Positions 36,784 through 47,108 of a stretch of DNA of 64,000 nt are shown here, one piece after another. A program made the position numbers and the translations under genes. The notes beneath the pieces were generated by a model that was not told where the DNA came from, searched no databases, and saw only the letters and a list, made by a program, of their open reading frames with translations. Origin of the DNA: Flavobacteriaceae bacterium (GTDB lineage: Bacteria; Bacteroidota; Bacteroidia; Flavobacteriales; Weeksellaceae); contig JAAYKY010000009.1 in NCBI GenBank assembly GCA_012522185.1, positions 1 to 64,000 of the forward strand, written 5' to 3'. How positions within the stretch are numbered: the stretch's first letter is position 1; the number at the start of each line of letters is the position of its first letter.

Positions 36784-36806
36784 TAATTTAATAGAGCTTA
36801 AAAAAA

Positions 36807-36834
36807 GTTCATCCGGTGAAAGATGAACTTTTTT
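36807..36834 (+). terminator. rho-independent terminator of the efflux operon
   Basis: Stem GTTCATC/GATGAAC with an 8-base loop, then TTTTTT. Twenty-one bases from the right arm through the T tract are identical to the terminator that follows ecotin. Confidence 0.88.
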
Positions 36835-36852
36835 GTTTTTATTTCATTTGAA

Positions 36853-38088
36853 TTATTTTGCTTTGATTCGATAAAGATTTCCTTGATCGGTAACGGCAAA
36901 TAGTTTCCCATCTACGTAGGCAATATCGCGGAATCTTTGTTTTTCATCGACCAATAAACGTTCTTCTCCGACTACTTTATTATTTTCAATTACAATTCGC
37001 GCGATGTGTTGGCTGCTTAGACCACCAATGAATAAATTATTTTTCCATTCAGGAATTGCATCCCCGGCGTAGAAAGCCATACCACTTGGCGATAAAACGG
37101 GATCCCAATAGTAAACCGGTTGTTCCATACCTTCTTTTTGCTGCATAGGTGGCGTCCCGATTTCTTGTCCGCCGTATTCAATTCCATACGTAATCGTCGG
37201 CCAACCATAATCTTTCCCCGCTTTGATGAGATTCAACTCGTCACCACCACGTGGCCCCATTTCTGTTTCCCAAAGTTCACCGGTTTCAGGATGCAAATCC
37301 ATACCTTGAGCATTTCGAATTCCATACGCATAAATTTCAGGCATCGCATCAGGATTGTTTAAGAAAGGATTTCCCAGTGCAGGTTTTCCTTCTTTGGTAA
37401 TTTTAAATATTTTTCCAAGCCCCGATTTCAAATCCTGAGCCTGAACGCGACCTTCGATAATCGAACGCTCGCCCGTACTCACAAACAAATGCCCGTCTTT
37501 GTCAAAAATCATTCTCGAACCATAATGTTTATCACTGTCCAAGGCAGGTGTCGCACGAAATATAACAGTTACGTTTTCAACTTTTCCGGCTGCTTCGTTC
37601 AGTTTTCCTTTGGCCACTGCCATCAGATTTTTACCATCAGCTTGTTTTTCAGAAAATGACCAATAAATCATTTGATTGGCATTGAAATCCGGATCAAATA
37701 CTACATCCAGAAGTCCACCTTGTCCGCGATCGTCCACTTCAGGAAAACCTTCGATGGTTTTAATTTTTTCTCCTTCTGCACTATAAATCAGCATATGCCC
37801 CGATTTTTCCGTAATCAACAAACGCCCATCAGAAAAAGGAACCACGGCCCAAGGACGCTTCAAATCCGTCGCAACTTTGTCCACTTGATATTCAGTTGTA
37901 GTTTTCATACCAGCCACACGGGTTTGCCCTTCAAAAGCAGATTTGTAATCGGTATTGGCCGCTCTGGTTTCTACCGGTGGAAGATTTTCCGTTTCCTCTG
38001 GCTGGGTTTGAGCCGTCGAATTTTTGGGATTACAGCTTACCAAAAAAGCAAATGCAAGTCCCAGCGATAAATAATTGTAGATTTTCAT
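36853..38088 (-). CDS. PQQ-dependent sugar (sorbosone-type) dehydrogenase lipoprotein
   Basis: 411 residues. Lipobox LVSC (Cys near residue 19) predicts a periplasmic lipoprotein. The beta-propeller region carries RPWAVVPFSDGRLLITEKSGHMLIY, GQGGLLDVVFDPDF, HYGSRMIFDKDGHLFVSTGE, AYGIRNAQGMDLHPETGELWETEMGPRGGDELN and SPSGMAFYAGD, the soluble aldose sugar dehydrogenase (YliI/Asd) pattern. It would oxidise sugar aldehydes with PQQ; no PQQ synthesis genes are in the window, so the cofactor may be taken up. The longer in-frame start at 38124 would hide the lipoprotein signal. Confidence 0.9.
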   Translation of the reverse strand: MKIYNYLSLGLAFAFLVSCNPKNSTAQTQPEETENLPPVETRAANTDYKSAFEGQTRVAGMKTTTEYQVDKVATDLKRPWAVVPFSDGRLLITEKSGHMLIYSAEGEKIKTIEGFPEVDDRGQGGLLDVVFDPDFNANQMIYWSFSEKQADGKNLMAVAKGKLNEAAGKVENVTVIFRATPALDSDKHYGSRMIFDKDGHLFVSTGERSIIEGRVQAQDLKSGLGKIFKITKEGKPALGNPFLNNPDAMPEIYAYGIRNAQGMDLHPETGELWETEMGPRGGDELNLIKAGKDYGWPTITYGIEYGGQEIGTPPMQQKEGMEQPVYYWDPVLSPSGMAFYAGDAIPEWKNNLFIGGLSSQHIARIVIENNKVVGEERLLVDEKQRFRDIAYVDGKLFAVTDQGNLYRIKAK

Positions 38089-38174
38089 GATGAATGATTT
38101 AGCGGAATTTTTCACAAAAACCATTCCATCAAATATTTACAACTCTAAAAGCTTTCAAACCCTGTTAGGGTTCC

Positions 38175-40157
38175 TCAATATTTCCAAAGTTTCAATAATT
38201 TCTCTTCAAACTCCGCATCAGGCATAAATTGCTTTTCCAGTTCCGCATCAAAAGGAACCGGCGTATTCATACTTCCCACACGGAATACCGGAGCATCCAA
38301 TTCCTCGAAAATTTCTTCTGAAATCACGGCTACAATTTCACCACCAAATCCATTGATCAAAGTGTCTTCATGCAAAACAATTGCTTTTCCGGTTTTACGA
38401 ATTGAATCCAAAACGCTTTCTTTGTCCCAAGGAATCAAAGTCCGTAAATCGATGACTTCTGCGTCGATTTCAGGGTGTTTTTTCAAAGTTTCCATGGCCA
38501 GATGAACACCCATTCCATAGGTAATGATGCTCAAATCTTTACCTTTTCTGTGAATTCTCGCCTTCCCAAACGGAACGGTATAAAATCCTTCGGGAACCAT
38601 CGCTTTCAGACTTCTGTATAATTTTTTATGTTCGAAAAACATCACCGGATTGGGGTCAGCAAAGGATTGTAATAACAAACCTTTGGCGTCTTCGGGTGTA
38701 GCCGGATAAACCACTTTCAGTCCCGGAACTTTTGTAAACCAGGCTTCGGTGGATTGGGAATGATAAGGCCCGGCAGCTACTCCGCCGCCCGTCGGCATCC
38801 GCACCACAACATCGGCATTTTGCGACCAGCGATAATGGGATTTGGCCAAATTATTTACAATTTGATTGAATCCTTCGGTCACGAAATCCGAAAACTGCAT
38901 TTCCACCATGGATTTCTGACCACGAATCGAAAGCCCTAATCCGGCACCCACAATGGCAGCTTCGCAAAGTGGCGTATTTCGGACACGATCGGCTCCATAT
39001 TTGTCTAAAAATCCTTCGGTAACTTTGAAAGCACCGCCGTATTGGGCAATGTCCTGTCCCATCAGAATTAATTCCGGATATTGTTGCATGGCTTCGTGCA
39101 AGCCTTCTGAAATCGCATCGATGAACCTTATTTCACGCTGAGTTTCTATTTTCTTGGGAAGAATTTCTGTATTTGAAAAAGGAGCATAGACATCCTTCAA
39201 TTCGGTTTCTTTGTTGGGAATAATCTTAGGTAAATTATCAGCATATTCCAATTCGCTTAAAACAAATTCACTTAATTCCTTTCGTAAACCCTGAATCGAC
39301 TCATCAGTCAAAATTCCTTTTTCTTTCAATAAATTTTCAAATCTTAAAATCGGATCTTTGGCTTCCCAGGACTCGATCAATCCTTCCGGATAATAAGCGG
39401 TTCCCGATGCTTCTTCGTGTCCGCGCATACGGAAAGTCATACATTCAATCAAAACCGGACGTGGATTTTCACGGATTTCTTCGGCCCAATGTTTTACAGT
39501 TTCATAGACTTCCAAAAAGTCATTTCCATCGATAGAAACCGCATCAATTCCATAGCCAATACCTTTGTCGGCAAATGATTTCATCCGAAATTGTTCAGAA
39601 GAAGGCGTGGAAAGTCCCCATTGATTATTTTCCACAATGATAATCACCGGCAATTGCCAAACGGCAGCCACATTCACTGCTTCATGGAAATCGCCTTCAC
39701 TCGCACCGCCATCTCCTGTGAAAACCAAAACGGCTTCATTATTTTTCTGAAGCTGATTGGCTAATGCAATTCCGTCAGCAACGCCCATCTGGGAGCCGAG
39801 GTGCGAAATCATTCCCACGATTTTATATTCGTTCGCTCCAAAATGAAAAGACCGATCACGTCCTTTGGTAAAGCCTTCTTCTTTTCCTTGAAATTGAGCA
39901 AAGAGTCGGCGCAAAGGAATTTCACGTGCCGTAAATACTCCGAGATTTCGGTGCATAGTCAGCATATATTCATCGGGATTCATCGCCAAAGTAGTTCCCA
40001 CAGAAATTCCTTCTTGTCCCCAGGAAGAAAACCATTTGGAAATTTTTCCCTGGCGCAGTCCGATGAGCATTCGCTCTTCAATCATGCGGGGAAGGAGGAG
40101 TTTTTTATAGAATTCTAAATATTCTTGATCCGTATAGGAATGCGGTTTCATTTTCAT
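38175..40157 (-). CDS. 2-oxoacid dehydrogenase E1, alpha and beta fused
   Basis: 660 residues. The N-terminal half is the alpha subunit with the thiamine-diphosphate motif GDGGASEGDFHEAVNVAAVWQLPVIIIVENN; the C-terminal half, from about residue 335, is the beta subunit (QEIRFIDAISEGLHEAMQQYPELILMGQDIAQYGGAFKVTEGF, MVEMQFSDFVTEGFNQIVNNLAK). Such fused E1 proteins belong to branched-chain 2-oxoacid dehydrogenase complexes, decarboxylating the ketoacids of Val, Leu and Ile. E2 and E3 are not adjacent. The alternative start two codons later (MKPHSY) is equally plausible. Confidence 0.92.
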   Translation of the reverse strand: MKMKPHSYTDQEYLEFYKKLLLPRMIEERMLIGLRQGKISKWFSSWGQEGISVGTTLAMNPDEYMLTMHRNLGVFTAREIPLRRLFAQFQGKEEGFTKGRDRSFHFGANEYKIVGMISHLGSQMGVADGIALANQLQKNNEAVLVFTGDGGASEGDFHEAVNVAAVWQLPVIIIVENNQWGLSTPSSEQFRMKSFADKGIGYGIDAVSIDGNDFLEVYETVKHWAEEIRENPRPVLIECMTFRMRGHEEASGTAYYPEGLIESWEAKDPILRFENLLKEKGILTDESIQGLRKELSEFVLSELEYADNLPKIIPNKETELKDVYAPFSNTEILPKKIETQREIRFIDAISEGLHEAMQQYPELILMGQDIAQYGGAFKVTEGFLDKYGADRVRNTPLCEAAIVGAGLGLSIRGQKSMVEMQFSDFVTEGFNQIVNNLAKSHYRWSQNADVVVRMPTGGGVAAGPYHSQSTEAWFTKVPGLKVVYPATPEDAKGLLLQSFADPNPVMFFEHKKLYRSLKAMVPEGFYTVPFGKARIHRKGKDLSIITYGMGVHLAMETLKKHPEIDAEVIDLRTLIPWDKESVLDSIRKTGKAIVLHEDTLINGFGGEIVAVISEEIFEELDAPVFRVGSMNTPVPFDAELEKQFMPDAEFEEKLLKLWKY

Positions 40158-40191
40158 TAATTTGGGTTCAAAATTAGGCTATTTAGGAATT

Positions 40192-40230
40192 CGGAAAAAA
40201 TAAAAAACCCGTTAAAATGAATTAACGGGT
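40192..40230 (-). terminator. rho-independent terminator of the TPR gene
   Basis: On the minus strand, ACCCGTTAA pairs with TTAACGGGT and is followed by TTTTTTATTTTTT. It lies 21 bp after the TPR-protein stop. Confidence 0.88.
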
Positions 40231-40251
40231 GGAAACTATTTAAGAATAAAA

Positions 40252-41631
40252 TTAATTCTGTAGGCTTCTTTCAATCGCTCTCATTTCGTCTTCTTTGTCA
40301 AACATTTCAGCTGCTTGATAAGCTTGACGTAATGTTTTGGCGGCTTCATAATCAGTCTTGTCCAGATTAAAAGCTTTTTCCAAATAAGGAATTACATCCC
40401 GATAAAGATTTTTTCTCTTTTCGCTGTATTCTTTAAAGGTCTGTTTTTCTTTGCTTGTATTTCCTAAATTCGAATTGATGATTTCTACATATTCTACTTC
40501 AGGCTTGATTTTTACCAAAGCTAAATTGGTATATGCATTTTTGAAATCCGGATTCAAACGGATGGCTTGCTCAAAGGCTTCGATCGCTTCAACATCATTG
40601 CCGGCATTCATTTGAATAACTCCAATGTTGTAATAGTTCGAAGGATTCTTGGGATCAATCTTCGTGTTTTGTACTAATTTTTCCAAAAATTTATCCGTAT
40701 TTCCTGAATTATGCAAAATATTTCCAACCAAGGTTTGAATTTCTGCGTCTTGGGGGTATTTATCAGAAATTTGATCGACCAAATCGTCGTATTTTTTCAA
40801 TTCCATCAAAGTACTCAAAGCATAGGAGGCAAGGTCTTTCTCTACAGATGGAGTTTTGACTTCACGTATGCCTGATACCAATCCAAGTTTTTGTTGGGTT
40901 TCAGCGTCATCTTTGGAAGCAAGGGTTACCTCCTCACCAGTTTCATTGTTTTTTCCAACCCATGAACTGCTAACTCCGGTATAGCCTTCCTGAATTAACT
41001 CTTTGTAAGTATTGAAAGCTTCTTGATAATGTTGTCCTTGATGGTAGCTCAAAGCTGCATTGTATTTGAAAATACCGGAATCTCCTCCAATGGCATTTAC
41101 CAAATAAGAGGCTTCCAAAAATTTATCACCGGCTTTTTTCATGTCTTTGGCCTGATAAGCTGTATTGCCCTGCTGAAGTACGTTTTCAGCTTTTTTACGC
41201 AATTCATTATCTACTTTTGTGATCAGATTAGGTGACAATACTTCTTCTTTAGCTCTTGTATAATCACCCTTTGCAATGGCAGCATCTGCCTCTGCTTTGG
41301 TCTGAAAATATTCGGTTTGTTTTGTGGATTTATTTCGAGCCGAATAAACCACACCATTTTCATATTTGCTCATTTCGCCAAACAATCGGGCGGCTTCAAT
41401 CGAATTGCCTTCTCGCAATGCAACTTGGCCGGAAGTATAATAATATTTGGCCTTGGAATCGGGGCTGATGGTATTGGAATCTATTTGTGAACTAACCTTT
41501 GCCAATTCAGACTTGGCAGTGGAAACATCATTGGACTCAATAGCTGAAAAAGCAGCTTCGATTTCTTTTTCCTGAGCAAACAAACCAAATGAAAGTGCCA
41601 ATGTAGCGAGTGATAAAACTATTTTTTTCAT
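40252..41631 (-). CDS. secreted tetratricopeptide-repeat protein
   Basis: 459 residues with a signal peptide (MKKIVLSLATLALSFGLFAQ, cleaved at about 19). Helical repeats cover most of the chain; the clearest TPR unit is PSNYYNIGVIQMNAGNDVEAIEAFEQAIRLNPDFKNAYTNLA (about 330-370). It probably acts as a periplasmic or outer-membrane-associated scaffold. It lies 73 bp downstream of gyrA with a hairpin between, so some read-through is possible. No precise function can be assigned. Confidence 0.88.
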   Translation of the reverse strand: MKKIVLSLATLALSFGLFAQEKEIEAAFSAIESNDVSTAKSELAKVSSQIDSNTISPDSKAKYYYTSGQVALREGNSIEAARLFGEMSKYENGVVYSARNKSTKQTEYFQTKAEADAAIAKGDYTRAKEEVLSPNLITKVDNELRKKAENVLQQGNTAYQAKDMKKAGDKFLEASYLVNAIGGDSGIFKYNAALSYHQGQHYQEAFNTYKELIQEGYTGVSSSWVGKNNETGEEVTLASKDDAETQQKLGLVSGIREVKTPSVEKDLASYALSTLMELKKYDDLVDQISDKYPQDAEIQTLVGNILHNSGNTDKFLEKLVQNTKIDPKNPSNYYNIGVIQMNAGNDVEAIEAFEQAIRLNPDFKNAYTNLALVKIKPEVEYVEIINSNLGNTSKEKQTFKEYSEKRKNLYRDVIPYLEKAFNLDKTDYEAAKTLRQAYQAAEMFDKEDEMRAIERSLQN

Positions 41632-41661
41632 TTTTTAATATTTTATTATAATTTGAAATGA

Positions 41662-41700
41662 GAAAATCCGCCGGAATCAATAGTTAAAACCGGCGAATTT
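41662..41700 (-). terminator. hairpin after gyrA, probable terminator
   Basis: CGCCGG (41690-41695 read on the minus strand) pairs with CCGGCG (41669-41674); the following minus-strand tail is ATTTTCTC, so the T-run is short. It may only partly stop transcription into the TPR gene. Confidence 0.55.
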
Positions 41701-41704
41701 TATC

Positions 41705-44287
41705 TTATTCTTCGTTATTGGAATCTAAATTAAGATTTTCATCCGAACTATTATCAACATCTGAACCATTTGTTTCTGAGTTAACATTATTTAACATCGG
41801 ATTTTCCATTTCGTTCTCATCCATATCAACTTCTTCTTCCATCGCAACTTTGGCTACAGCAGCGATTTCATCGTTCTTCTTCAGATTAATCAAACGTACT
41901 CCCTGAGTAGCGCGACCCATCACACGCATTTCTTTAACACCCGTTCGGATGGTTACGCCCGATTTGTTGATAATCATCAAATCATCATTGTCGGTAACCG
42001 ATTGAATGGCAATCAGCTTTCCGGTTTTTTCGGTGATGTTCAAAGTTGTAACTCCTTTTCCGCCACGGTTGGTAATTCGGTAATCCTCAATTGAACTTCG
42101 TTTTCCATAACCTTTTTCAGATACAACCAAAACCGTTTCATTCTCCTTGTCGCGGATGACGATCATTCCAATTACTTCGTTGTCCTCCGAACCTAAATTG
42201 ATCCCACGAACTCCAGAAGCCGTTCTTCCCATTGGGCGTACTTTTGCATCTTCAAATCGAATGGCTTTTCCACTCAAAGAAGCAATCATGATTTCGCTTT
42301 TACCATCGGTCAGTTTCGCTTCCAATAATTGGTCGCCCTCACGTATGGTAATCGCATTGATCCCGTTTACGCGTGGTCGTGAATAAGCTTCCAAAGAAGT
42401 TTTCTTTACGACTCCTTTTTTGGTAACCATGATGACGTAATTATTATTTACGTATTCCTCGTCCATCAAATCATGCGTTCGGATGTAGGCGCGAACCTTG
42501 TCATCTGGTTCGATGTTGATCAAATTCTGAATGGCTCTACCTTTGGATGTTTTGGATCCTTCCGGAATTTCAAACACACGCATCCAGAAACATTTTCCTT
42601 TTTCGGTAAAGAAAAGCATATATTGATGGTTGGTGGCTACAACCATATATTCAAGGAAGTCCTCATCACGCGTAGTAGCACCTCGGTTTCCAACACCTCC
42701 ACGCGATTGTTTGCGGTATTCAGAAAGCGGCGTACGCTTGATATATCCCAAATGAGAAATCGTCAGTACCATTTCTTCGTCCGGAATCAAATCCTCGATG
42801 TTCATGTCACCTCCGGCATAATCGATTTCGGAACGTCTTTCGTCGCCGTATTTTTCTTTGATTTCGAGCAATTCCTTTTTGATGATTTCCATCCGAAGTT
42901 CTTTGCTGGCCAAAACTTCTTTTAAATAATCGATGGTTTTCATCAACTCTTCATATTCAGCTTTGATCTTGTCGATTTCAAGTCCAGTCAGCGTTCTCAA
43001 ACGAAGTTCAAGAATGGCTCTGGCTTGGATTTCGGATAAATCGAAAGCTTCCATCAAACCGGTTCTCGCATCGTCCGGCGTGGCGCTTTCTCGAATGATT
43101 TTAATGGCACGATCCAGATCATCTTGCGTGCCGATTACTTTCATGTAACCTTCCAAGATGTGAGCACGTTCTTCCGCTTTTCTTAATTCGTACTCGGTTC
43201 GTCTCACCACCACATCATGACGGTGATCCACAAAATGGCTGATTAATTGTTTCAGGTTTAATTGTTCTGGACGACCGTTTACCAAAGCGATATTATTGAC
43301 GCTGAAGGAAGATTGCAGTGCTGTATGTTTGAACAATAAGTTCAAAACAATATTTGGAACCGCATCCGTTTTTAAAACATAAACGATACGCATTCCATTT
43401 CGGTCGGACTCATCGCGAATCTCTGAAATCCCTTCCATTTTTCCTTCTTTTACAAGATCCGCCGTTTTGGAAATCATATCGGCTTTGTTGACCTGATAAG
43501 GAATTTCTGAAACGATGATACAATCCCGTCCGTTTACCACTTCGAAATTGGTTTTGGCGCGCATCACAATTCGTCCACGCCCCGTTTCAAAAGCATCTTT
43601 CACGCCGCTGTATCCGTAGATAACACCCCCGGTCGGGAAATCAGGCGCTTTGATGTGTTGAATCAATTCTTCAATGGAAATCTCATGATTGTCAACGTAA
43701 GCAATCGTCCCATCAATTACTTCCGATAGGTTATGAGGCGCCATATTAGTCGCCATTCCCACAGCAATTCCCGCCGCTCCATTGACCAAAAGGTTGGGAA
43801 CTCGGGTAGGAAGTACCTTGGGCTCTTGAAGTGTATCGTCAAAGTTAAATTGAAAATCAACGGTTTCTTTGTCGATGTCCGAAAGCATTTCTTCCGAAAT
43901 TTTCTGAAGCCTCGCTTCGGTATATCGCATCGCAGCCGGTGGGTCTCCGTCCACGGAACCAAAGTTCCCTTGACCGTCAACCATCATATAGCGAAGCGAC
44001 CAAGGTTGTGCCATACGTACCATGGTATCATAAACAGAAGAATCCCCGTGTGGGTGATACTTTCCTAATACTTCTCCCACGATACGAGCCGATTTTTTAT
44101 AACCGCGGTTCGCCATAACTCCCAGTTCATACATACCGAAAAGAACTCTTCGGTGAACAGGCTTCATCCCGTCACGAACATCAGGCAAGGCACGCGATAC
44201 GATCACAGACATCGAATAATCGATGTAAGCAGATTTCATTTCATCCTCGATGTTAATCGGGATTAATTTTTCTCCGTCACTATTCAT
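41705..44287 (-). CDS. gyrA: DNA gyrase subunit A
   Basis: 860 residues. The breakage-reunion domain holds the catalytic tyrosine in [10 protein letters not shown] and the quinolone region [22 protein letters not shown]; the positions equal to E. coli Ser83 and Asp87 are Ser and Asp, so no classical resistance change is seen. The C-terminal beta-pinwheel contains the Q-[SR]-R-G-G box ([11 protein letters not shown]) and repeats such as [11 protein letters not shown]. The tail is acidic and Asn-rich (about 40 residues), likely disordered. It introduces negative supercoils together with GyrB. Confidence 0.97.
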   Translation of the reverse strand: MNSDGEKLIPINIEDEMKSAYIDYSMSVIVSRALPDVRDGMKPVHRRVLFGMYELGVMANRGYKKSARIVGEVLGKYHPHGDSSVYDTMVRMAQPWSLRYMMVDGQGNFGSVDGDPPAAMRYTEARLQKISEEMLSDIDKETVDFQFNFDDTLQEPKVLPTRVPNLLVNGAAGIAVGMATNMAPHNLSEVIDGTIAYVDNHEISIEELIQHIKAPDFPTGGVIYGYSGVKDAFETGRGRIVMRAKTNFEVVNGRDCIIVSEIPYQVNKADMISKTADLVKEGKMEGISEIRDESDRNGMRIVYVLKTDAVPNIVLNLLFKHTALQSSFSVNNIALVNGRPEQLNLKQLISHFVDHRHDVVVRRTEYELRKAEERAHILEGYMKVIGTQDDLDRAIKIIRESATPDDARTGLMEAFDLSEIQARAILELRLRTLTGLEIDKIKAEYEELMKTIDYLKEVLASKELRMEIIKKELLEIKEKYGDERRSEIDYAGGDMNIEDLIPDEEMVLTISHLGYIKRTPLSEYRKQSRGGVGNRGATTRDEDFLEYMVVATNHQYMLFFTEKGKCFWMRVFEIPEGSKTSKGRAIQNLINIEPDDKVRAYIRTHDLMDEEYVNNNYVIMVTKKGVVKKTSLEAYSRPRVNGINAITIREGDQLLEAKLTDGKSEIMIASLSGKAIRFEDAKVRPMGRTASGVRGINLGSEDNEVIGMIVIRDKENETVLVVSEKGYGKRSSIEDYRITNRGGKGVTTLNITEKTGKLIAIQSVTDNDDLMIINKSGVTIRTGVKEMRVMGRATQGVRLINLKKNDEIAAVAKVAMEEEVDMDENEMENPMLNNVNSETNGSDVDNSSDENLNLDSNNEE

Positions 44288-44506
44288 TTAATCTATAATT
44301 TACGAATCAATAATAAAATTCAAATTTACTTGGTTCAAAGCTTAATAATAAATTAAACTTTGAATTAAAATAACGTGCTAAAATACGATTTTTAACTCGG
44401 ACAGACTATGATACTTATAGGGAGTTTTCAACATTTTTTGGAGGTTTTGTGTATAAATCAAAGGAATCCGAAAAATACATCAAAATCCATCTAAATTCAT
44501 TCGAAT

Positions 44507-45109
44507 TCAATCTTCATCCCTAAATTGAATCGGTATTTTAAATCCATCTTTGATGTTGAGCTTTTGTTTGATGTTTTTACGATGCGTCTTAACCGTCCAA
44601 ATACTCAAATTCAACTGTTCTGCAATCTGTGGATTTGTGAAACCTTTTTTGATGAATTCGTAAATCTCAATCTCACGTTTCGTCAAATTAAAACTTTCAC
44701 TCAAAACATTGCTCGTAGGAAGACTAGGAGTGGAGGGATGAAAAACCTTGCCCGAATAAACCGAACGAATGGTCTCCAAAAGTTGCTCGGTCTCAATCTC
44801 TTTGGAAATATAAGCTTCAACGCCCAAATCTTCAAGTTCATGGATGTAACTAAAATCTACTTCCATCGAAAGCAATATGATTTTTATATGAGGGTATTTC
44901 GATTTGAATTCTTTGGCCAATTGAATCCCGGATTTTCCAGGCAAATGAACGTCTAACAACAAAATATCAGGATTTCCTTCGGCAACTTCAATCACATCAA
45001 TTGACTTGTCAAACCCATTGATTATAGATAAATCCCCTTCCTTTTCGATGATGGCTTTCAGGCCTTCAAAAAATAAACGATGATCGTCGATAGATATAAT
45101 TTTAATCAT
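44507..45109 (-). CDS. NarL/LuxR-type response regulator
   Basis: 200 residues. Receiver domain (1-120): acidic pair IDDHR, phospho-acceptor Asp in LLLDVHLPG (about 54), and conserved Lys in AYISKE. LuxR HTH (about 135-195): LTKREIEIYEFIKKGFTNPQIAEQLNLSIWTVKTHRKNIKQKL. It overlaps the upstream kinase gene by 4 bp and is thus its likely partner. Targets are unknown. Confidence 0.95.
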   Translation of the reverse strand: MIKIISIDDHRLFFEGLKAIIEKEGDLSIINGFDKSIDVIEVAEGNPDILLLDVHLPGKSGIQLAKEFKSKYPHIKIILLSMEVDFSYIHELEDLGVEAYISKEIETEQLLETIRSVYSGKVFHPSTPSLPTSNVLSESFNLTKREIEIYEFIKKGFTNPQIAEQLNLSIWTVKTHRKNIKQKLNIKDGFKIPIQFRDED

Positions 45110-46995
45110 AAGTTTTGGGTTTTAAGTGGTAAGTTAATAATAATAGAAGTGCCTTTGGGAGTGTTTTCAATGTGCATTTTTCCGTTGTAGTAAGCAACGC
45201 GTGTCCGAATATTGCCAATGCCAAATCCATGAGTTTTCTCAAACTCTTCAATCCCAACCCCCATCTTGCCGTCGTCTTCCACCATCAAGCGAATTTCATC
45301 CACATCAATCGCAATCGAAATATTCAAACAACTTAAATCCTTGGCATGCTTCAAGGCATTGGTGGTCAATTCCTGATAAATCCGATACACATTTATTTTC
45401 ATTTCCCAAGGAAGCAAAGACTCATCGCCAATCAAGTTCAATTCTACAGTGGGAGAATCGCCCCAACGAGACATCTCATTTTCAATCGTAACAAAAAGTC
45501 CAAGCAACTTTAGATTCTTAGGAGAAAGCTGATGAATCAAATGCCGGAAATCTGAATTAATGGTTTTTAAAATACCGATTAAGTTTTCTTCATTCTGAAG
45601 CTTCTCTTGACCCAATAACATCCGAAATGCCTGCAATGAACCACCAATCCCATCGTGAATGTCCTGAGCCACGCGCATCCTTTCCTTTTCTTGCGTAGAA
45701 ATCAATTCAGAAGTCAACTGAATCCTTTGACGTTCCGCAAGAATTAAATCTTCTGAAAATTGATCCAAATCATTTTTATATTTTACCGAAAAAACAATCA
45801 TTAGATAAAAGACTTCAAAAGCAAAAGAAAAAATCAAATTCCCAGGTTGAACCAATTGAGCATGGTGCATATTCTCAAACGTATTATTGAAAATGTAGAG
45901 AATTAATGAAATGAATATCAAACTATTGCCGCCCAGATAATGCCAAACATAAGGAACTTTCCTGCGAAGTGAAATCAAAATTCCAATCAGAAATAAAAAC
46001 AATTGAAAAAGCAAAAAAGCATTGTAATAAATTTTGATTTGATGAAAAATATTTGGAGAATAAAGAGGAGATAAATAGAAAACCAAAAAAATGATTGCAA
46101 TTCCTAAGGACAAATAACCAAGCCTGTTGAAAAAACGATCCAACCACGCCAAATGCAATTTCAACTGAACGAAATGTTGAAAAACACGAATGTTGAAATA
46201 CAAAGCCAAACCCAGAAAAAATATCCTCGGAATCATCGACCAATAAGGATAAACTGCCTTAGGGATCAAATACAAATCATGCAGGTATTCCACTAAGATA
46301 AATGCAAGTAAACTCAATACATACCCCAGCATTTCACCAAAAAAACGCTTGCGTAAAATTAGAAATAAGGAAAGATTGAACAAGGCTGCAAAAAAGAAAA
46401 AACCATAATAACGACCCAGTAAAAACGAAAAATCAAGCTCCCACCAAAGGATGTCCGCCTCCGTACTAATGTCCGTAGGGAAGTAGAGGTTTTTCCGATC
46501 AACCAATTCCGTGCGTACCAATAAATTTTTGGTCTCACCTGCTTGAATCGGAATTTTAAAAGAAATCGAACGAAGAGGAACCGAGCGCTCATCCCGAGAA
46601 ATATGATGCGATAAAACTTCCTGTCGCAAAACAATTCCCGTTTCTACATCAAATTCATAAAGCGTAAAACGAATTCCTTCGTTGTAAAAATTCCATAAAT
46701 AATATTCCAAACGCTCCGAATCATTGGTCAAAATCAAAGAAAACCAATAATCACAAGAGGTGACACCCCGATTGATTACATTCGAAACATTTCCTTTCTC
46801 AACCGATTGGAATTGATGGGATTTGTACTTTTCAATGATGCGCTCTATCGGTTCACGGTTGTCACAATCCGCATATTCCCAAAGGTATTCGGGAATCGCA
46901 ATGTCATTCGGACCCGGTAAACGAAGCGTATCGGAGGCCAAATTCATTCCGCCCATCAGGCAGGAAAGAAAGCTGAATATAAAAAGCCTTTTCAA
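45106..46995 (-). CDS. 7TMR-DISM sensor histidine kinase (NarX/DesK-type)
   Basis: 629 residues: signal peptide, a periplasmic 7TMR-DISM extracellular domain (about 30-175), seven transmembrane helices (about 185-400), a cytoplasmic coiled region, then HisKA_3 dimerisation (KERMRVAQDIHDGIGGSLQAFRMLLG with the phospho-His) and a HATPase_c domain (YQELTTNALKHAKD, HGFGIGNIRTRVAYYNG). It probably senses a carbohydrate-like or envelope signal and phosphorylates the adjacent regulator. Confidence 0.92.
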   Translation of the reverse strand: MKRLFIFSFLSCLMGGMNLASDTLRLPGPNDIAIPEYLWEYADCDNREPIERIIEKYKSHQFQSVEKGNVSNVINRGVTSCDYWFSLILTNDSERLEYYLWNFYNEGIRFTLYEFDVETGIVLRQEVLSHHISRDERSVPLRSISFKIPIQAGETKNLLVRTELVDRKNLYFPTDISTEADILWWELDFSFLLGRYYGFFFFAALFNLSLFLILRKRFFGEMLGYVLSLLAFILVEYLHDLYLIPKAVYPYWSMIPRIFFLGLALYFNIRVFQHFVQLKLHLAWLDRFFNRLGYLSLGIAIIFLVFYLSPLYSPNIFHQIKIYYNAFLLFQLFLFLIGILISLRRKVPYVWHYLGGNSLIFISLILYIFNNTFENMHHAQLVQPGNLIFSFAFEVFYLMIVFSVKYKNDLDQFSEDLILAERQRIQLTSELISTQEKERMRVAQDIHDGIGGSLQAFRMLLGQEKLQNEENLIGILKTINSDFRHLIHQLSPKNLKLLGLFVTIENEMSRWGDSPTVELNLIGDESLLPWEMKINVYRIYQELTTNALKHAKDLSCLNISIAIDVDEIRLMVEDDGKMGVGIEEFEKTHGFGIGNIRTRVAYYNGKMHIENTPKGTSIIINLPLKTQNL

Positions 46996-47108
46996 TTAAG
47001 TATTAGAAGATAGATTCAAATATAAAACAATGAATTCTCTCTTCCTATACCTATCTCAAAAATACCTATTTGTAGGGATTGAAAACCCGATTCCAATTTC
47101 ACAGAAAT

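Noticed and set aside
36807-36834. Insertion-sequence end suspected from the identical terminators
   Set aside because: No transposase, inverted ends or target duplication was found; the shared sequence is a terminator hairpin with its T tract.
41996-44068. Plus-strand ORFs inside gyrA
   Set aside because: They are antisense to a fully conserved essential gene and lack independent support.
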